From contig CAJZBQ010000045.1 of assembly GCA_914767885.1 (NCBI GenBank), positions 523,001 through 587,000 of the forward strand: DNA of 64,000 nucleotides. The letters run 5' to 3'. Source of the DNA: Blepharisma stoltei (Eukaryota; Ciliophora; Heterotrichea; Heterotrichida; Blepharismidae). A program made the translations under genes and the position numbers. Shown one piece after another: positions 56,301 to 64,000 of the stretch (the first letter of the stretch is position 1; every line of letters begins with the position of its first letter). Under the pieces are notes generated by a model that saw only the letters and a program-made list of their open reading frames with translations, made no database searches and was not told the DNA's origin.

Positions 56301-56698
56301 ATAAAGATAACGACAGAAACCCTCAGCAAGAATGCATCAACATGGTAAACTTTGCGAAATCGATGATAGAAATTATAGAAAAAGTCAATAGAAAGTATAG
56401 AAGTCAGCTGAATATGAGGATTGGAATACACACAGGTGATATTATAGGAGCAATTTCAGGGACAAATATTGTAAGATATGATGTTTATGGCTCAGATGTT
56501 TTAATTGCAAACAAAATGGAAAGTAATGGAGAAGCTGGAAAAATCTGTGTAAGCGAAGTGACCAAAAATTTAATTGAGTCTTCCAATCCAGAATTATATC
56601 ATTTTTCGTTTTCAAAAGAAATTTCTATACCCTCAGTCAACAGAACAATAAAATCATACATGCTGACCGATTTTTCTTCTGACGAGGAATCCCCTTAA
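47361..56698 (+). CDS. P4-ATPase/guanylyl cyclase fusion, copy 2 (about 2,099 aa)
   Basis: Tandem paralog of the preceding gene, co-linear over its whole length.
ATPase half: LGERDLRVK actuator, phosphorylation site DKTGSLTKNE (Ser for the third-position Thr), GDGTDDIGMLQEAHI.
C1: VSVIFCDMCNFD, KIETVGKTY and GDTVNTSSRM. C2: LIYADIVGFTAWS, KVHTIGDCYVAMG and GSDVLIANKME, ending DFSSDEESP.
The catalytic residue split between C1 and C2 is the same as in copy 1.
TGA=Trp repeatedly, e.g. ISVWNGVGF. Nine insertions must be removed; the remainder is exactly 2,100 codons, close to copy 1.
The DKTGSLT change, with the altered actuator, makes flippase activity doubtful and a regulatory ATPase domain more likely. 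Confidence 0.94.
47420..48095. mobile_element. Less AT-rich insertion (about 676 bp) in cyclase 2, 14-bp target duplication
   Basis: CAAGGATCCAGACC at 47406-47419 and 48095-48108 (no TA inside). Internal near-repeats AAGCCCTTTAACTCTAACCC and AAGCCCTTTAATCTTAATC; B-box-like GGTTCAAGCCC at about 47650. Join gives LQGSRPVEGSDFVSNKI in frame. Confidence 0.85.
49305..49367. other. 63-bp IES in cyclase 2
   Basis: TA at 49305 and 49368; ends TATAATTAATT and (complement) TATATCATATA. Join gives NQLYQIERSDSNVGLQ. Confidence 0.8.
49605..50036. mobile_element. (TAAG)n-tailed SINE-like element (432 bp), copy B
   Basis: Exact 13-mer ACGCAAAATAATG at 49592-49604 and 50037-50049. Left end TTACTTACTTAACTTAG; right end hairpin then ATTTTATTTATGG. 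Same family as 46578-47010. Join gives FRTQNNAVVDINGAP, matching copy 1. Confidence 0.94.
50854..51189. mobile_element. CTCCGTGAG-family MITE/IES (336 bp), TGA-flanked
   Basis: CTGACTCCCCCCTTCGTGAGCG ... GGAGGGGGGGAGTGAGG, with the usual inner hairpin at the left end. The flanking repeat is TGA, not TA. Join gives TNSLRRKILPLISEPD against GVMLPLISKSAD in copy 1. Confidence 0.87.
51884..52274. mobile_element. CTCCGTGAG-family MITE/IES (391 bp)
   Basis: TAACTCCCC...CTCCGTGAGCGAACAAAA with immediate inverted copy, core as in the other copies, right end GGGGGTAAGTAAGGG. Frame requires the second TA (52275), giving SAMAKGIIFSVLWGF. Confidence 0.9.
53902..54115. mobile_element. TIR element with 10-bp target duplication (Mutator-like MITE?)
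   Basis: GTTTTCTTTG at 53892-53901 and 54116-54125. Termini GGGTGCGATTCCAACGATAG and (complement) GGCTCCATGCCAAATAACAG continue to TTTTTGAYAG as ~36-bp imperfect inverted repeats. Join gives KPQFSLIGDTVNTSS, identical to copy 1. The duplication contains no TA. Confidence 0.85.
54329..54641. mobile_element. Target-duplicating insertion (313 bp) in cyclase 2
   Basis: GAGAGAGTATTAA at 54316 and GAGAGAGCATTAA at 54642 (one mismatch). Left simple-repeat end GATTAAGATTACG; GTTCGACGG on the minus strand near 54455. Join gives NSRESIKSAEESRKNFQ. Confidence 0.8.
54925..55035. other. 111-bp IES in cyclase 2
   Basis: TA at 54925 and 55036; ends TATACCTATTTACG and (complement) TATACCTACTATAG. Join gives FRLEIMKNKLPFYY against FRLEAIENKLPMYF in copy 1. 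Confidence 0.88.
55212..55664. other. 453-bp IES in cyclase 2 carrying a dispersed repeat
   Basis: TA at 55212 and 55665. Join gives FMIYLLRKYHHKRCFAW, the same length as FISYFLKFYYKKRRFAW in copy 1. Contains, inverted at about 55385-55545, the 135-bp repeat found at 9241-9510. Confidence 0.85.
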
Positions 56699-57089
56699 TC
56701 CTCCCTTTTTAGGTTGATACAGAATATACATTTTTTGGGTATTGATCTCCTTTGAATTGGAACAACTTTTTTCAATTGGAATATTTCATAGCTAAATTGT
56801 TAATTTTTATTAAATTAGTTTTGACCTAATTTAATGTAAGAAAAATATTATTTACGCAATTTCTCCACTAATTGATTATTTTTTGAATTAATTCTCATAA
56901 AAAAAAATTAAAACTTTTCAATTTATATTTTTTTTAATTTTTTAAAAAATTAACCTTTTAAATTGTACAGGATGTTTTGCTCCAATTTAAAGGGGGTTAG
57001 ACTTTATATATATATAATTTATAAATCTAATTTAAATATTTCAAAAACCGTTATATGAAAATGGAAGTCTGTCATCCATAATAATTATC
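56699..57089. mobile_element. Spacer almost filled by a GGAACA-family MITE (about 56742-56998)
   Basis: TCTCCTTTGAATTGGAACAA at the left and TCCAATTTAAAGGGGGTTAG at the right are inverted repeats around an A/T-rich core. Lies between cyclase 2 and the PLAC8 gene. Confidence 0.75.
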
Positions 57090-57449
57090 ATGTCGAACAA
57101 GTGGAAATTCAATACCTTTGACTGTATGCAACACCCTGTTATGTGCTTATGGGCCTGGTGTGTCCCATGTGGTGGTTGCTGCATGCAAGCTGTGGACGCT
57201 CGAGAATGCGACAAAGACAATAAGAACGCATGCTTGATTGCGTGCCTTATGAGCTGCTGCCTTGGAGTTTATGGCGCTACTTTCAACAGGTATCAAGTAA
57301 GGAACAAGCTACAACTCGAAGGAACTGTCCCTATGGACTTCTTGTGCCATTGCTGCTGTGGATGCTGTTCAGTAGTCCAGGAATGGCAACAAGTTATGGA
57401 CACCAAGCATGGGAAGGCAAAAATAAACATCTGGGAAGTCGGAAAATAA
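57090..57449 (+). CDS. PLAC8-family Cys-rich protein, 119 aa
   Basis: MSNKWKFNTFDCMQHPVMCL then WCVPCGGCCMQ, CLIACLMSCCLGVYG, YQVRNKLQLEG and DFLCHCCCGCCSVVQEWQQV match the PLAC8 layout (paired Cys clusters, R-x2-hydrophobic, Q near the end). Family members are membrane-associated and linked to metal tolerance, Ca2+ channel activity or organ size; the function here is unknown. Uninterrupted. Confidence 0.88.
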   Translation: MSNKWKFNTFDCMQHPVMCLWAWCVPCGGCCMQAVDARECDKDNKNACLIACLMSCCLGVYGATFNRYQVRNKLQLEGTVPMDFLCHCCCGCCSVVQEWQQVMDTKHGKAKINIWEVGK

Positions 57450-58747
57450 ATCCTAAGTTTAAGAGAATATTTTTTAAGTTAAATTTCTGGTTCAAACATT
57501 AGTCAGTTTATGGTTGGAAGATTATAGACTCACGCCAATGTGCGGGCTGCAAAATTTTTGAGGAAATTTGTGTAAGAAGCAAAATAGTTAAAAGAAGGTT
57601 AAAACTTAAATTATTGTGGAGATTTGAAAGCCAAAAATTAAGTGCAACTCCCCAGCTTTCAAAGTTGTTTAATAAATTAAGCTAGCTAAAATTGGAATGA
57701 AATTAAGTTATTAGACTGATCAGGTTTATCAAATGTGCTTAGGCCAGAAAAAATATTTAAATACTAGATGTTGCTTTATTTCAATTCGTAGTAGGATTTA
57801 TTTAAGATTATCCTTCAATAATGTTTACTCCCTTTTTAATTTGAACAGAAAATCTTGTTCCAATTTAAAGGGGGATAATTTTTTAATTAATAAAATTTTA
57901 AATATAAATTAAACGATTTATTTAATTTAATCAAAATTTAGGATTAGGATTTTATGATTAACTCCTTGGAGTCTATTCGGTTCCAAAGTGACTTCATTTA
58001 CTAGCTACAGCAAAAAGACTGTTATCCTGTGGCCAAGCTGAAACCTCATTCTCGTTAGAGGATGGTCAAGGGTCCAAGGGATGCTACTAGGCACTACTAT
58101 TTCTAACCTTAGGAAAACAGTCATAACCTCCCGGATACACATTTGCTGAGGCTGTACTTGATTCTCGGCTTGGAGTCCCTTCAACTTCACCTTGGCCATA
58201 AGGTCCTGATGGTTGTGTTAAGACGTTAGGCTAACATTGTCGTCATTTTAATTCATATATTATTTAATCAAAAATTAATATAAAATAATAATTGATTCAT
58301 CACTCCAGCTGTTTAAAATCTACTTGCGCTCTCTTCATTAGTGTTTTTACCTATAAAATGCTCAATTGAAAAATAAAATTTTGTTAATGTTTAAAGGGGC
58401 TTAATTATCCAAAAAAAATTGGAAATTTATTATCTTTGTTCCAATTTAAAAGGGGAGTTAGCTTTAAAACTCATTTTATCACCAAAATTATCTATTATCT
58501 CCTTTTGAGGATTATTAAAATTAATAAACCACATTTGCTTGAGAAGTTATCTTAAAATAATTATTTTGAATAGTTGACCTGATATTGAGTTTTATTTGAA
58601 TATAAGCTTAAAAACTAAACCAAGTTTATTTCAGTATTGTGGGGTTTCAAAATAAAACTAAAATGGATTCGAATTTAAAATTAGCATTGACCAGCAAATA
58701 GCATAAGCTCTATTAAAATCAAAGTAAAAATAAGCAGATGCTAAAGT
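57450..58747. mobile_element. Intergenic region with a large GGAACA-family element (about 57828-58457)
   Basis: Left TTTACTCCCTTTTTAATTTG with an immediate inverted copy ending AATTTAAAGGGGGATAA; right TTCCAATTTAAAAGGGGAG then TTAGC. A less AT-rich block (57965-58235) sits inside, probably a further insertion. 57500-57690 has long open frames but no credible start. Confidence 0.7.
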
Positions 58748-59878
58748 TTAATTAAGTTCTGCATTTTCTTGGCTAGCTTCAGGATTTATATTTTCTCCTT
58801 CTTGGACTCGTTCATTTGGCTGTGGAGGCTCTTCTTCTTTTACTTCTTCAATGATTTGTTCTTGTTTTGGCTCTCTATCTTCAATTATTCCCGCATCTTT
58901 TTCACCCTCTTCTTTTTCACCTTCTTCTTTTACGATTTCTTCTTCCTTATTTTCTTCTTGCTCATTTCCTCCTTCATCAATAATTTTATTTCCAGTGTCC
59001 ACTTCTATCCCTTCTTGCTCAATGCCTTGATCTCTGACATACTCTTCAAAAGCTCCTTCGTCATCTTTAAACAAGGACTGGTCCATCATAAACATAGCCT
59101 TTCCGCTTATTCTGCCAAGCTTTCTGTTTTCTTCAGCTTTGGCCTGTTCCCTCATTTCTTTTTGCTCAGAAATCCATTTCATAAAAATTTCCAAAGTGAC
59201 AGGGACTCCGCCTGGTGGTAAAGCAGTTCTTTCTTCTTCAATTTTGTACTCAATAGGGAGCTCATCTTCTTCAGGAGCCATTTCTAAAGCTTTTTCTTCT
59301 TCTGATTTAATTACATATCCTTCAGGTAGAGCGTGCTTATAAATGCAAGTATCTCCGTTAGGGCATTTCCAAAACCATCCGAACTTATTAGACTCGACTG
59401 CTTCTAAGAAAAATTGGCAAGTGATATCATTATGGCACGTCCTTGTGTCTGTGTATAAATCAGGCTTTTCGAGCTGAATTGGCTCGCCTGATAAATCGTG
59501 CGAAAATTTGCATTTGTCGCCTTTTTTGCAAAATCCTTGCTTAAAGTAAGGACAAATTACAGTCTTTGCATTTGCATCGTCAACTTTGGGGATCTCGACC
59601 ACACTTTTGAAGAGTGAAGCTAGCAACGCACTTTCGACTTTTGCCTTTTTCTTTTCTTCCTTGGCTGCGTGTTCTTGGGCAAGTTTAGCGCTTTCTCCTC
59701 CTTTGTTAACACCAGTGACTTGGGTTTTGACACCTTTGATGTATTTTTGGACTGATGCCGATTTGTTTTTGTTTTTTAAGCCAAAGGTTTTGTCTTCAAT
59801 GACTTTCTGTTTGAATTTTTCTTCTTCACGCTTCTTTTGTTTTTCTGCCTGCTTCTTTGGGTTTGCTTTTGCGGGCAT
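58748..59878 (-). CDS. CCCH zinc-finger protein ZC3H15/DFRP1 (Tma46) family, 376 aa
   Basis: Partner and stabiliser of DRG-type GTPases on ribosomes in other eukaryotes. N-terminal signature KKQAEKQKKREEEKFKQKVI then KTFGLKNKNKSASVQKYI is highly characteristic. Two CCCH fingers follow: CPYFKQGFCKKGDKCKFSH and CQFF...WKCPNGDTCIYKH, then the DFRP domain with ALPPGGVPVTLEIFMKWI. The C-terminal ~110 residues are very acidic (Glu-rich). Single uninterrupted frame, start at 59878. Confidence 0.94.
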   Translation of the reverse strand: MPAKANPKKQAEKQKKREEEKFKQKVIEDKTFGLKNKNKSASVQKYIKGVKTQVTGVNKGGESAKLAQEHAAKEEKKKAKVESALLASLFKSVVEIPKVDDANAKTVICPYFKQGFCKKGDKCKFSHDLSGEPIQLEKPDLYTDTRTCHNDITCQFFLEAVESNKFGWFWKCPNGDTCIYKHALPEGYVIKSEEEKALEMAPEEDELPIEYKIEEERTALPPGGVPVTLEIFMKWISEQKEMREQAKAEENRKLGRISGKAMFMMDQSLFKDDEGAFEEYVRDQGIEQEGIEVDTGNKIIDEGGNEQEENKEEEIVKEEGEKEEGEKDAGIIEDREPKQEQIIEEVKEEEPPQPNERVQEGENINPEASQENAELN

Positions 59879-60331
59879 ATTTTTATTAGAAATTGGCTAT
59901 ATGGATTATGGCTTAATAAAGAAAATTGAGGTAAATATGATTCTAGAAAAGAGGGAATAAACGAAGATTTTGTGAGAGGAAATTGAATTAATTTTTATGA
60001 TAGGTATTTTGAGAGAAAATGATAGAAAATTATGATGAATAAAAAAACAAAAATAAAGAAAAATTTGAGATTATGCTTTTTATATTTAAAAAGTGATATT
60101 TATTATTTCAGAAGCTTAGTTTTAGCATTTTATATAGCTTTAGGAGTCATAGGCTACAAAAATTATACTATTTCAATTTATGAAAATTTAATTTCCTATT
60201 CCTTTATTTTTAAGAGTTACAAAGATTTTGCTAGCTATATTATTAGAGCATTTTAAAACTTTATTAAAAAGAACAAGAAAGTGTTTATGAAACATTTAAA
60301 ATTATATAGCTTGAGAAGGACCCCAAAATGC
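59879..60331. other. Intergenic spacer
   Basis: AT-rich. One 74-codon ORF here has the composition of random A/T-rich DNA and is not called. Confidence 0.5.
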
Positions 60332-61159
60332 TTAACTGAAACTTAAGCAATTTTTGCTTAATTGTAGACAGTATAAAGCATATATATGTTGCGATGACAT
60401 ATATGGGTTATAGCACTGTGGAATTGGTTGGGCAATGTCATTTGGAATTCCTTTCGTATTAAAGGCACACGCAATTTTTTCACTATTGAATTCTTTGTGA
60501 CAGCAGCTAGCGCTCTCAGCATCTCCAAGTTTTTCATACAAACGGGCTAAGCTGCCTAAGATTTCTTGGTTTTTTTGGTACTTTATCACTTCTTTATAAA
60601 CTTTAACTGCTTCTTGGTTTTTGTTTTGCAGCTCCAAGCAATATCCAATATTGCAAAGAAGTTCTGCTTTAAGCTTTAAATCAGATGCAGAAAGCTCATA
60701 AGCCTTCTTATAATAATGCTCAGCGTTCTCATAGTGCCCTTGATTTTTATAAATCTTCGCTAAATTACTATAAATAATGCCCTTTTCTTCAAAATCTGGA
60801 GAAATCTTGAGAGCAGCTAAAAATGCTACTTCAGCGTATTTTCAGTTGTTGTATTTTGAGTACAGAAGACCGATCCCATATCAAAGCTGAGGATTTGTGT
60901 CCTCTTTTAGTGAGTAAAGGCACTTCTGGTAAATGGCATAGCATCTCTCTAAATCTTGGCTTATAAAGTAGCAATGGCCAAGATAAACCCAATGCTTGCC
61001 TTCAGAATTTTCTAGCTGAGTTTTTCTCTCAAAGAAGGCTAAGGCACTGTGGATGTCTACTATTTCTTGGGGATTTCGCAAGCCTTCCATGATGGCTGGG
61101 TAAAATTGTTCTTCAGTTTGTTCACTGACCTGATTTTCCACACTCAAGACCGTCGACAT
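60332..61159 (-). CDS. TPR protein resembling Cyc8/Ssn6 and UTX, 275 aa
   Basis: Tandem tetratricopeptide repeats: GKHWVYLGHCYFISQDLERC, YAIYQKCLYSLKED, NPQLWYGIGLLYSKYNNWKY (Trp encoded by TGA), EKGIIYSNLAKIYKNQGHYE, and LLCNIGYCLELQNKNQEAVK. The combination of an LGHCY repeat, a YQ-x-L helix and LWYGIGLLYxxY is characteristic of the Cyc8/UTX/UTY TPR block, so a transcriptional corepressor or chromatin-complex subunit is the best guess. It is much shorter than those proteins and has no JmjC or polyGln region. Start MSTVLSVENQ at 61159. Confidence 0.75.
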
Positions 61160-63054
61160 GTTAATGCAATTATAAATTAAACATAGACCATTTAAAATAA
61201 TTGGTAAATAATTAATACGAATTATTTGCATGAGATAATAAATAGAAATGAGATTAAAATATTTTTACATTTTTAAATCCTTTTTATGAATTTGAGCTGA
61301 CATATGGATGGAATTAAAATAAAAAATTCACCACGACAAAGTTTGCTAGATTTATTATTCAAGAGATGCTTTCTTTAAAAATAGCTCTCTTTTGTAATCA
61401 AAATTGTTTAATTTTACTTGAACATTCATATAAGAGCTATGAGAAAATTTTATAAATCCTCTCTTTAAACTGGAACAGAAATACTGTTCCAATTTAAAGG
61501 GGGATTAATTTTTTTAAATTAAATTGAATAAAAATAAATTTGAAAAAAAAGATCTACAAAAAAATTAAAATTGAACGCAATACTTTATTTTTAATATTTT
61601 TATAGAGAATTAATTTAAAAATTTAATCGATTCAGTGTGATTGAAAGTCTAATAAGAGCCAAGAAATTAAATCCCAATCATAAAGAGTGTTAAGCACCCA
61701 CAAGCTCTGTTTGGCTTTGGGAAAAATGAAATTCGCATACTCTAAGCAGCCAAAGAAATCATATGCGATACTCTTGTAGGAAAAAATATAAAAAGTTGAC
61801 CTATTAAATTAGAAAGAAGGGCTGGCGACATATTTCGGTGATTAAAATACCATATACCCTACTATAATATTTAAAACTCCAATAGTTAGTCAATGCTAGA
61901 TTTTCTTTTATAATAAATAATATTTATAGGGCTAGAAGCTTTAAATTATTAAATGGTATATTAATTATATGTTTTAACGCTTAAAATTAAAGCACTATAT
62001 CAAAATAATTAGGCAATCATTATTTTTTAGAAATCAATTAATTTTAATTTAACTTTGAATTATATATTTTTACAATTTAAAAACCTTCATTCTAAATTGT
62101 TTATATATTGACCTTTAGCCAATTTTAACGATTTGAATTTTTTACAATATGATTTGATTACTAAATCTATCATTTTAATTTTTAAGACACGAAAATTTTC
62201 AGAATAAAAAATTTCAAAATCCAATTTGACACTAAATGTAAATACTAATAGTAGCTTTTATCTATTTATAGAGTTGCTGCTTTTATTATAATAATTTTTT
62301 CTTTAACTTTTATTATGGATTCTTCTAATTAAGTAGGGGTTTTCTTATTTTATATTATGTTTATAAAAATGCCTTTCTTTTAAAAGAATAAATATGAATT
62401 AAATATAAAAATAATTTAGTATAAGTGCTGATAAAATTCGGTGTAAGCATTTTGGCCAGAAAAATTTTGATATACAAAGGTTACTCTCAAGCAAATATCG
62501 CACTATCAAAAACCTTATCCAAATTTTCGGAGAATTTTCACACTATCAGAAAGCTCAAATAAAATTAATATTATCATTCATCAATAGTAAAAACTTATTT
62601 CTGAATTATAATTTACTTTTAGCTATCGATTTCTGGCTTAAAATAATGACTTCTCCAAACCTTTATTATTATTAATTTTTCTGATGGGGTTGAAAAAAAT
62701 AATGTTTTCTATGCCTGACTTGGAAATTTTTTTATAGTTCTCTTTAAATATAATTAACTATTGAACCAAAATTATTAATATTGAAGAAAAAGTCTTTCTT
62801 AATAACTTTTCTTGATTATTACTAAAAGAATCTAACTTAAATATCATTTAACAGCAAAATCCTCCAAAGTAAATTAATTACTATTATAATACAACTTTTT
62901 TGCTTCTCAAAAAATTCCATTTCTGGCATGCTTTATTCAATTCAGCATTACTTAACTTTAAATAGCAATTTTTTGTTTCCTACTATTTATGCCATTTTCT
63001 GATAATAATCAGACTTTAATTAAAAATATCTTATATAAATATTAATAAATAATT
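61160..63054. other. 1.9-kb AT-rich spacer
   Basis: Contains a GGAACA-family terminus (61460-61512) and, near 62450-62560, CACTATCARAAA/TTTTGATA motifs like those in 17700-17800 and 53900-54100. No supported gene. Confidence 0.5.
61460..61512. repeat. Solo GGAACA-family terminal hairpin
   Basis: CTCTCTTTAAACTGGAACAG then AAATA and CTGTTCCAATTTAAAGGGGG: the same hairpin as at the left end of the 57828 element. No matching far end found in the window. Confidence 0.7.
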
Positions 63055-64000
63055 ATGACCACAGATAACGAGAGGACTGATTTAAAATTACTTCCACCCC
63101 CTATCGATTTATGTGTGATTACAGGTTTGAAGACAAGAAACAGTTTATCATGTCTATCTTGTGGGATGATGTTCAGATCTCAAAGTGATGTAGAAATACA
63201 TTTATTATCAGAAAACTCTACTTTTCCAAAATTCGGAATAGCAAATGGAGAAGAAACAGTAATACAATATGAAAAGAGTGCTTTAATTTTACCATTATTC
63301 AGCTCTTTAGATATTGAGGAAAAAGAAGAATTTGTCTGCCAGCAATGCCGATTGGAGTTTAAATCATATAAAGGGATGAAACAACATATAGGGAAAATGC
63401 ATTTGACGAAATATAAACATTCAAAATGTCCACTTTGTACCAAAAATTTTAGACATAAATATCTTATAGAACATTTGCTGTAATTCCTAAAAAAGTATAT
63501 CTTTAACTAGAGCTTCCCGGCTTTCTCTTCAGTTCAAGTTTCACGATGCCGTGATAGTTGATTCTATGGACGAGGACCTATACTCGATGACAAGCAGTTA
63601 TAAGAATTGTGACACCGTCTTGCGTCAATATAGGTTGTCTGCAATGAAATTCAAATTACTGGCCAACTCTCAACAAAAATGGAAATCTTAAGCCTAGGGT
63701 GAATCATGGTTCACACTTGAAATAGTCACAATTAATCGAGAATTGAGCTTCTGGAATATATATAGGCAAAAACCCTGATTTTGATTTAAGCACAATAGTC
63801 ATCCCCATACTTGAGCTTTGCCAAGCCATATAAAACCTGGCAAGATGTATGCTATCGAAAAATATCCTTTCTTCCTCAAGATTCATCCATCCTATATGGA
63901 TTGTCGTCTACAGGGACTAGAAGGGTCGGTTTTTCGCCATGCCATTTTAATGTATATCGAAAAATTTTAGACATAAATATGCAGTTAAATTTCATATAAA
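63055..64000 (+). CDS. C2H2 zinc-finger protein, 3' end beyond window, split by an insertion
   Basis: Starts MTTDNERTDLKLLPPP. Fingers visible: CLSCGMMFRSQSDVEIHLL (partial), CQQCRLEFKSYKGMKQHIGK then MH, and CPLCTKNFRHKY... which is cut by the insertion 63463-63959. Joining the two copies of a 21-bp direct repeat continues KNFRHKYAVKFHI, the right register for a third C2H2 finger. Probably a nucleic-acid-binding protein. Gene runs off the right edge. Confidence 0.82.
63463..63959. mobile_element. Insertion of 497 bp with 21-bp target duplication in the zinc-finger gene
   Basis: Perfect 21-mer beginning AAAAATTTTAGACATAAA at 63442-63462 and 63960-63980. Body is less AT-rich, with CACGATGCCGTG and no protein frame. 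Removal rebuilds a zinc-finger motif. Confidence 0.9.

Noticed and set aside
38673-56698. Reading the cyclase region as a dozen separate small genes
   Set aside because: The pieces are segments of one protein per paralog, separated only by TGA codons or by insertions; they align co-linearly between the two copies.
60032-60256. 74-codon plus-strand ORF
   Set aside because: Composition (Ile/Tyr/Phe/Lys/Ser) is what random AT-rich DNA gives; no motif or conserved pattern.

Overview
The window looks like germline (micronuclear, or somatic-plus-IES) DNA of a heterotrich ciliate, most likely Blepharisma. Four things in the sequence point there. (1) Conserved proteins read through in-frame TGA codons exactly where their families carry Trp, while genes end in TAA or TAG. 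(2) The introns are 15-16 nt with GTA...TAG ends (2752-2767, 3127-3141, 29524-29538, 36384-36398). (3) Genes are packed with short AT-rich spacers. (4) Many genes are broken by 55-830 bp non-coding segments whose removal between direct repeats (usually TA) restores one continuous frame. That is the behaviour of internal eliminated sequences (IESs). All boundaries below are predictions from reading-frame restoration, repeats and paralog comparison; no somatic reads or transcripts were available.

Layout. 1-3.2 kb: plasma-membrane Ca2+-ATPase (-), running off the left edge, with three IESs and two introns. 3.6-6.8 kb: coiled-coil proteins and a YCII protein (-). 8.2-13.2 kb: CaMK-type kinase, HMG-box protein, a MARK/SNF1-like kinase and ribosomal protein eL24. 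13.9-18.5 kb: methionine aminopeptidase 2, a glutaredoxin-like protein and a DOMON-domain surface protein. 18.5-26 kb: small genes, a dispersed repeat, a kelch gene whose 5' end has been duplicated onto a TRP-like channel fragment, and an LRR protein. 26.5-31.9 kb: two disordered proteins, a neutral-sphingomyelinase-like enzyme and a HECT E3 ligase. 33.2-56.7 kb: a cGMP block made of a cGMP-dependent protein kinase followed by two tandem giant P4-ATPase/guanylyl-cyclase fusions. 57-64 kb: PLAC8 protein, ZC3H15-like CCCH protein, a Cyc8/UTX-like TPR protein and a C2H2 zinc-finger gene cut by the right edge.

Mobile and eliminated DNA falls into recognisable classes: TA-flanked elements with TACTCCC... 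termini (a CTCCGTGAGTGAACAAAA family, a CTCCCTTTNAATTGGAACA family and short relatives); TA-flanked elements beginning TATAGC or TATAGG; near-perfect palindromes of 174-176 bp; SINE-like, less AT-rich insertions with 7-21 bp target-site duplications and short simple-repeat ends such as (TAAG)n; and one TIR element with a 10-bp duplication resembling a Mutator-type MITE. Conceptual removal makes both cyclase genes come out at near-equal lengths (about 2,113 and 2,099 codons), which is strong internal support. The insertion sites of the two tandem cyclases do not overlap, so the insertions post-date the gene duplication. Signalling is the recurring gene theme: Ca2+ export, CaMK, cGMP synthesis and its kinase effector, and lipid signalling.
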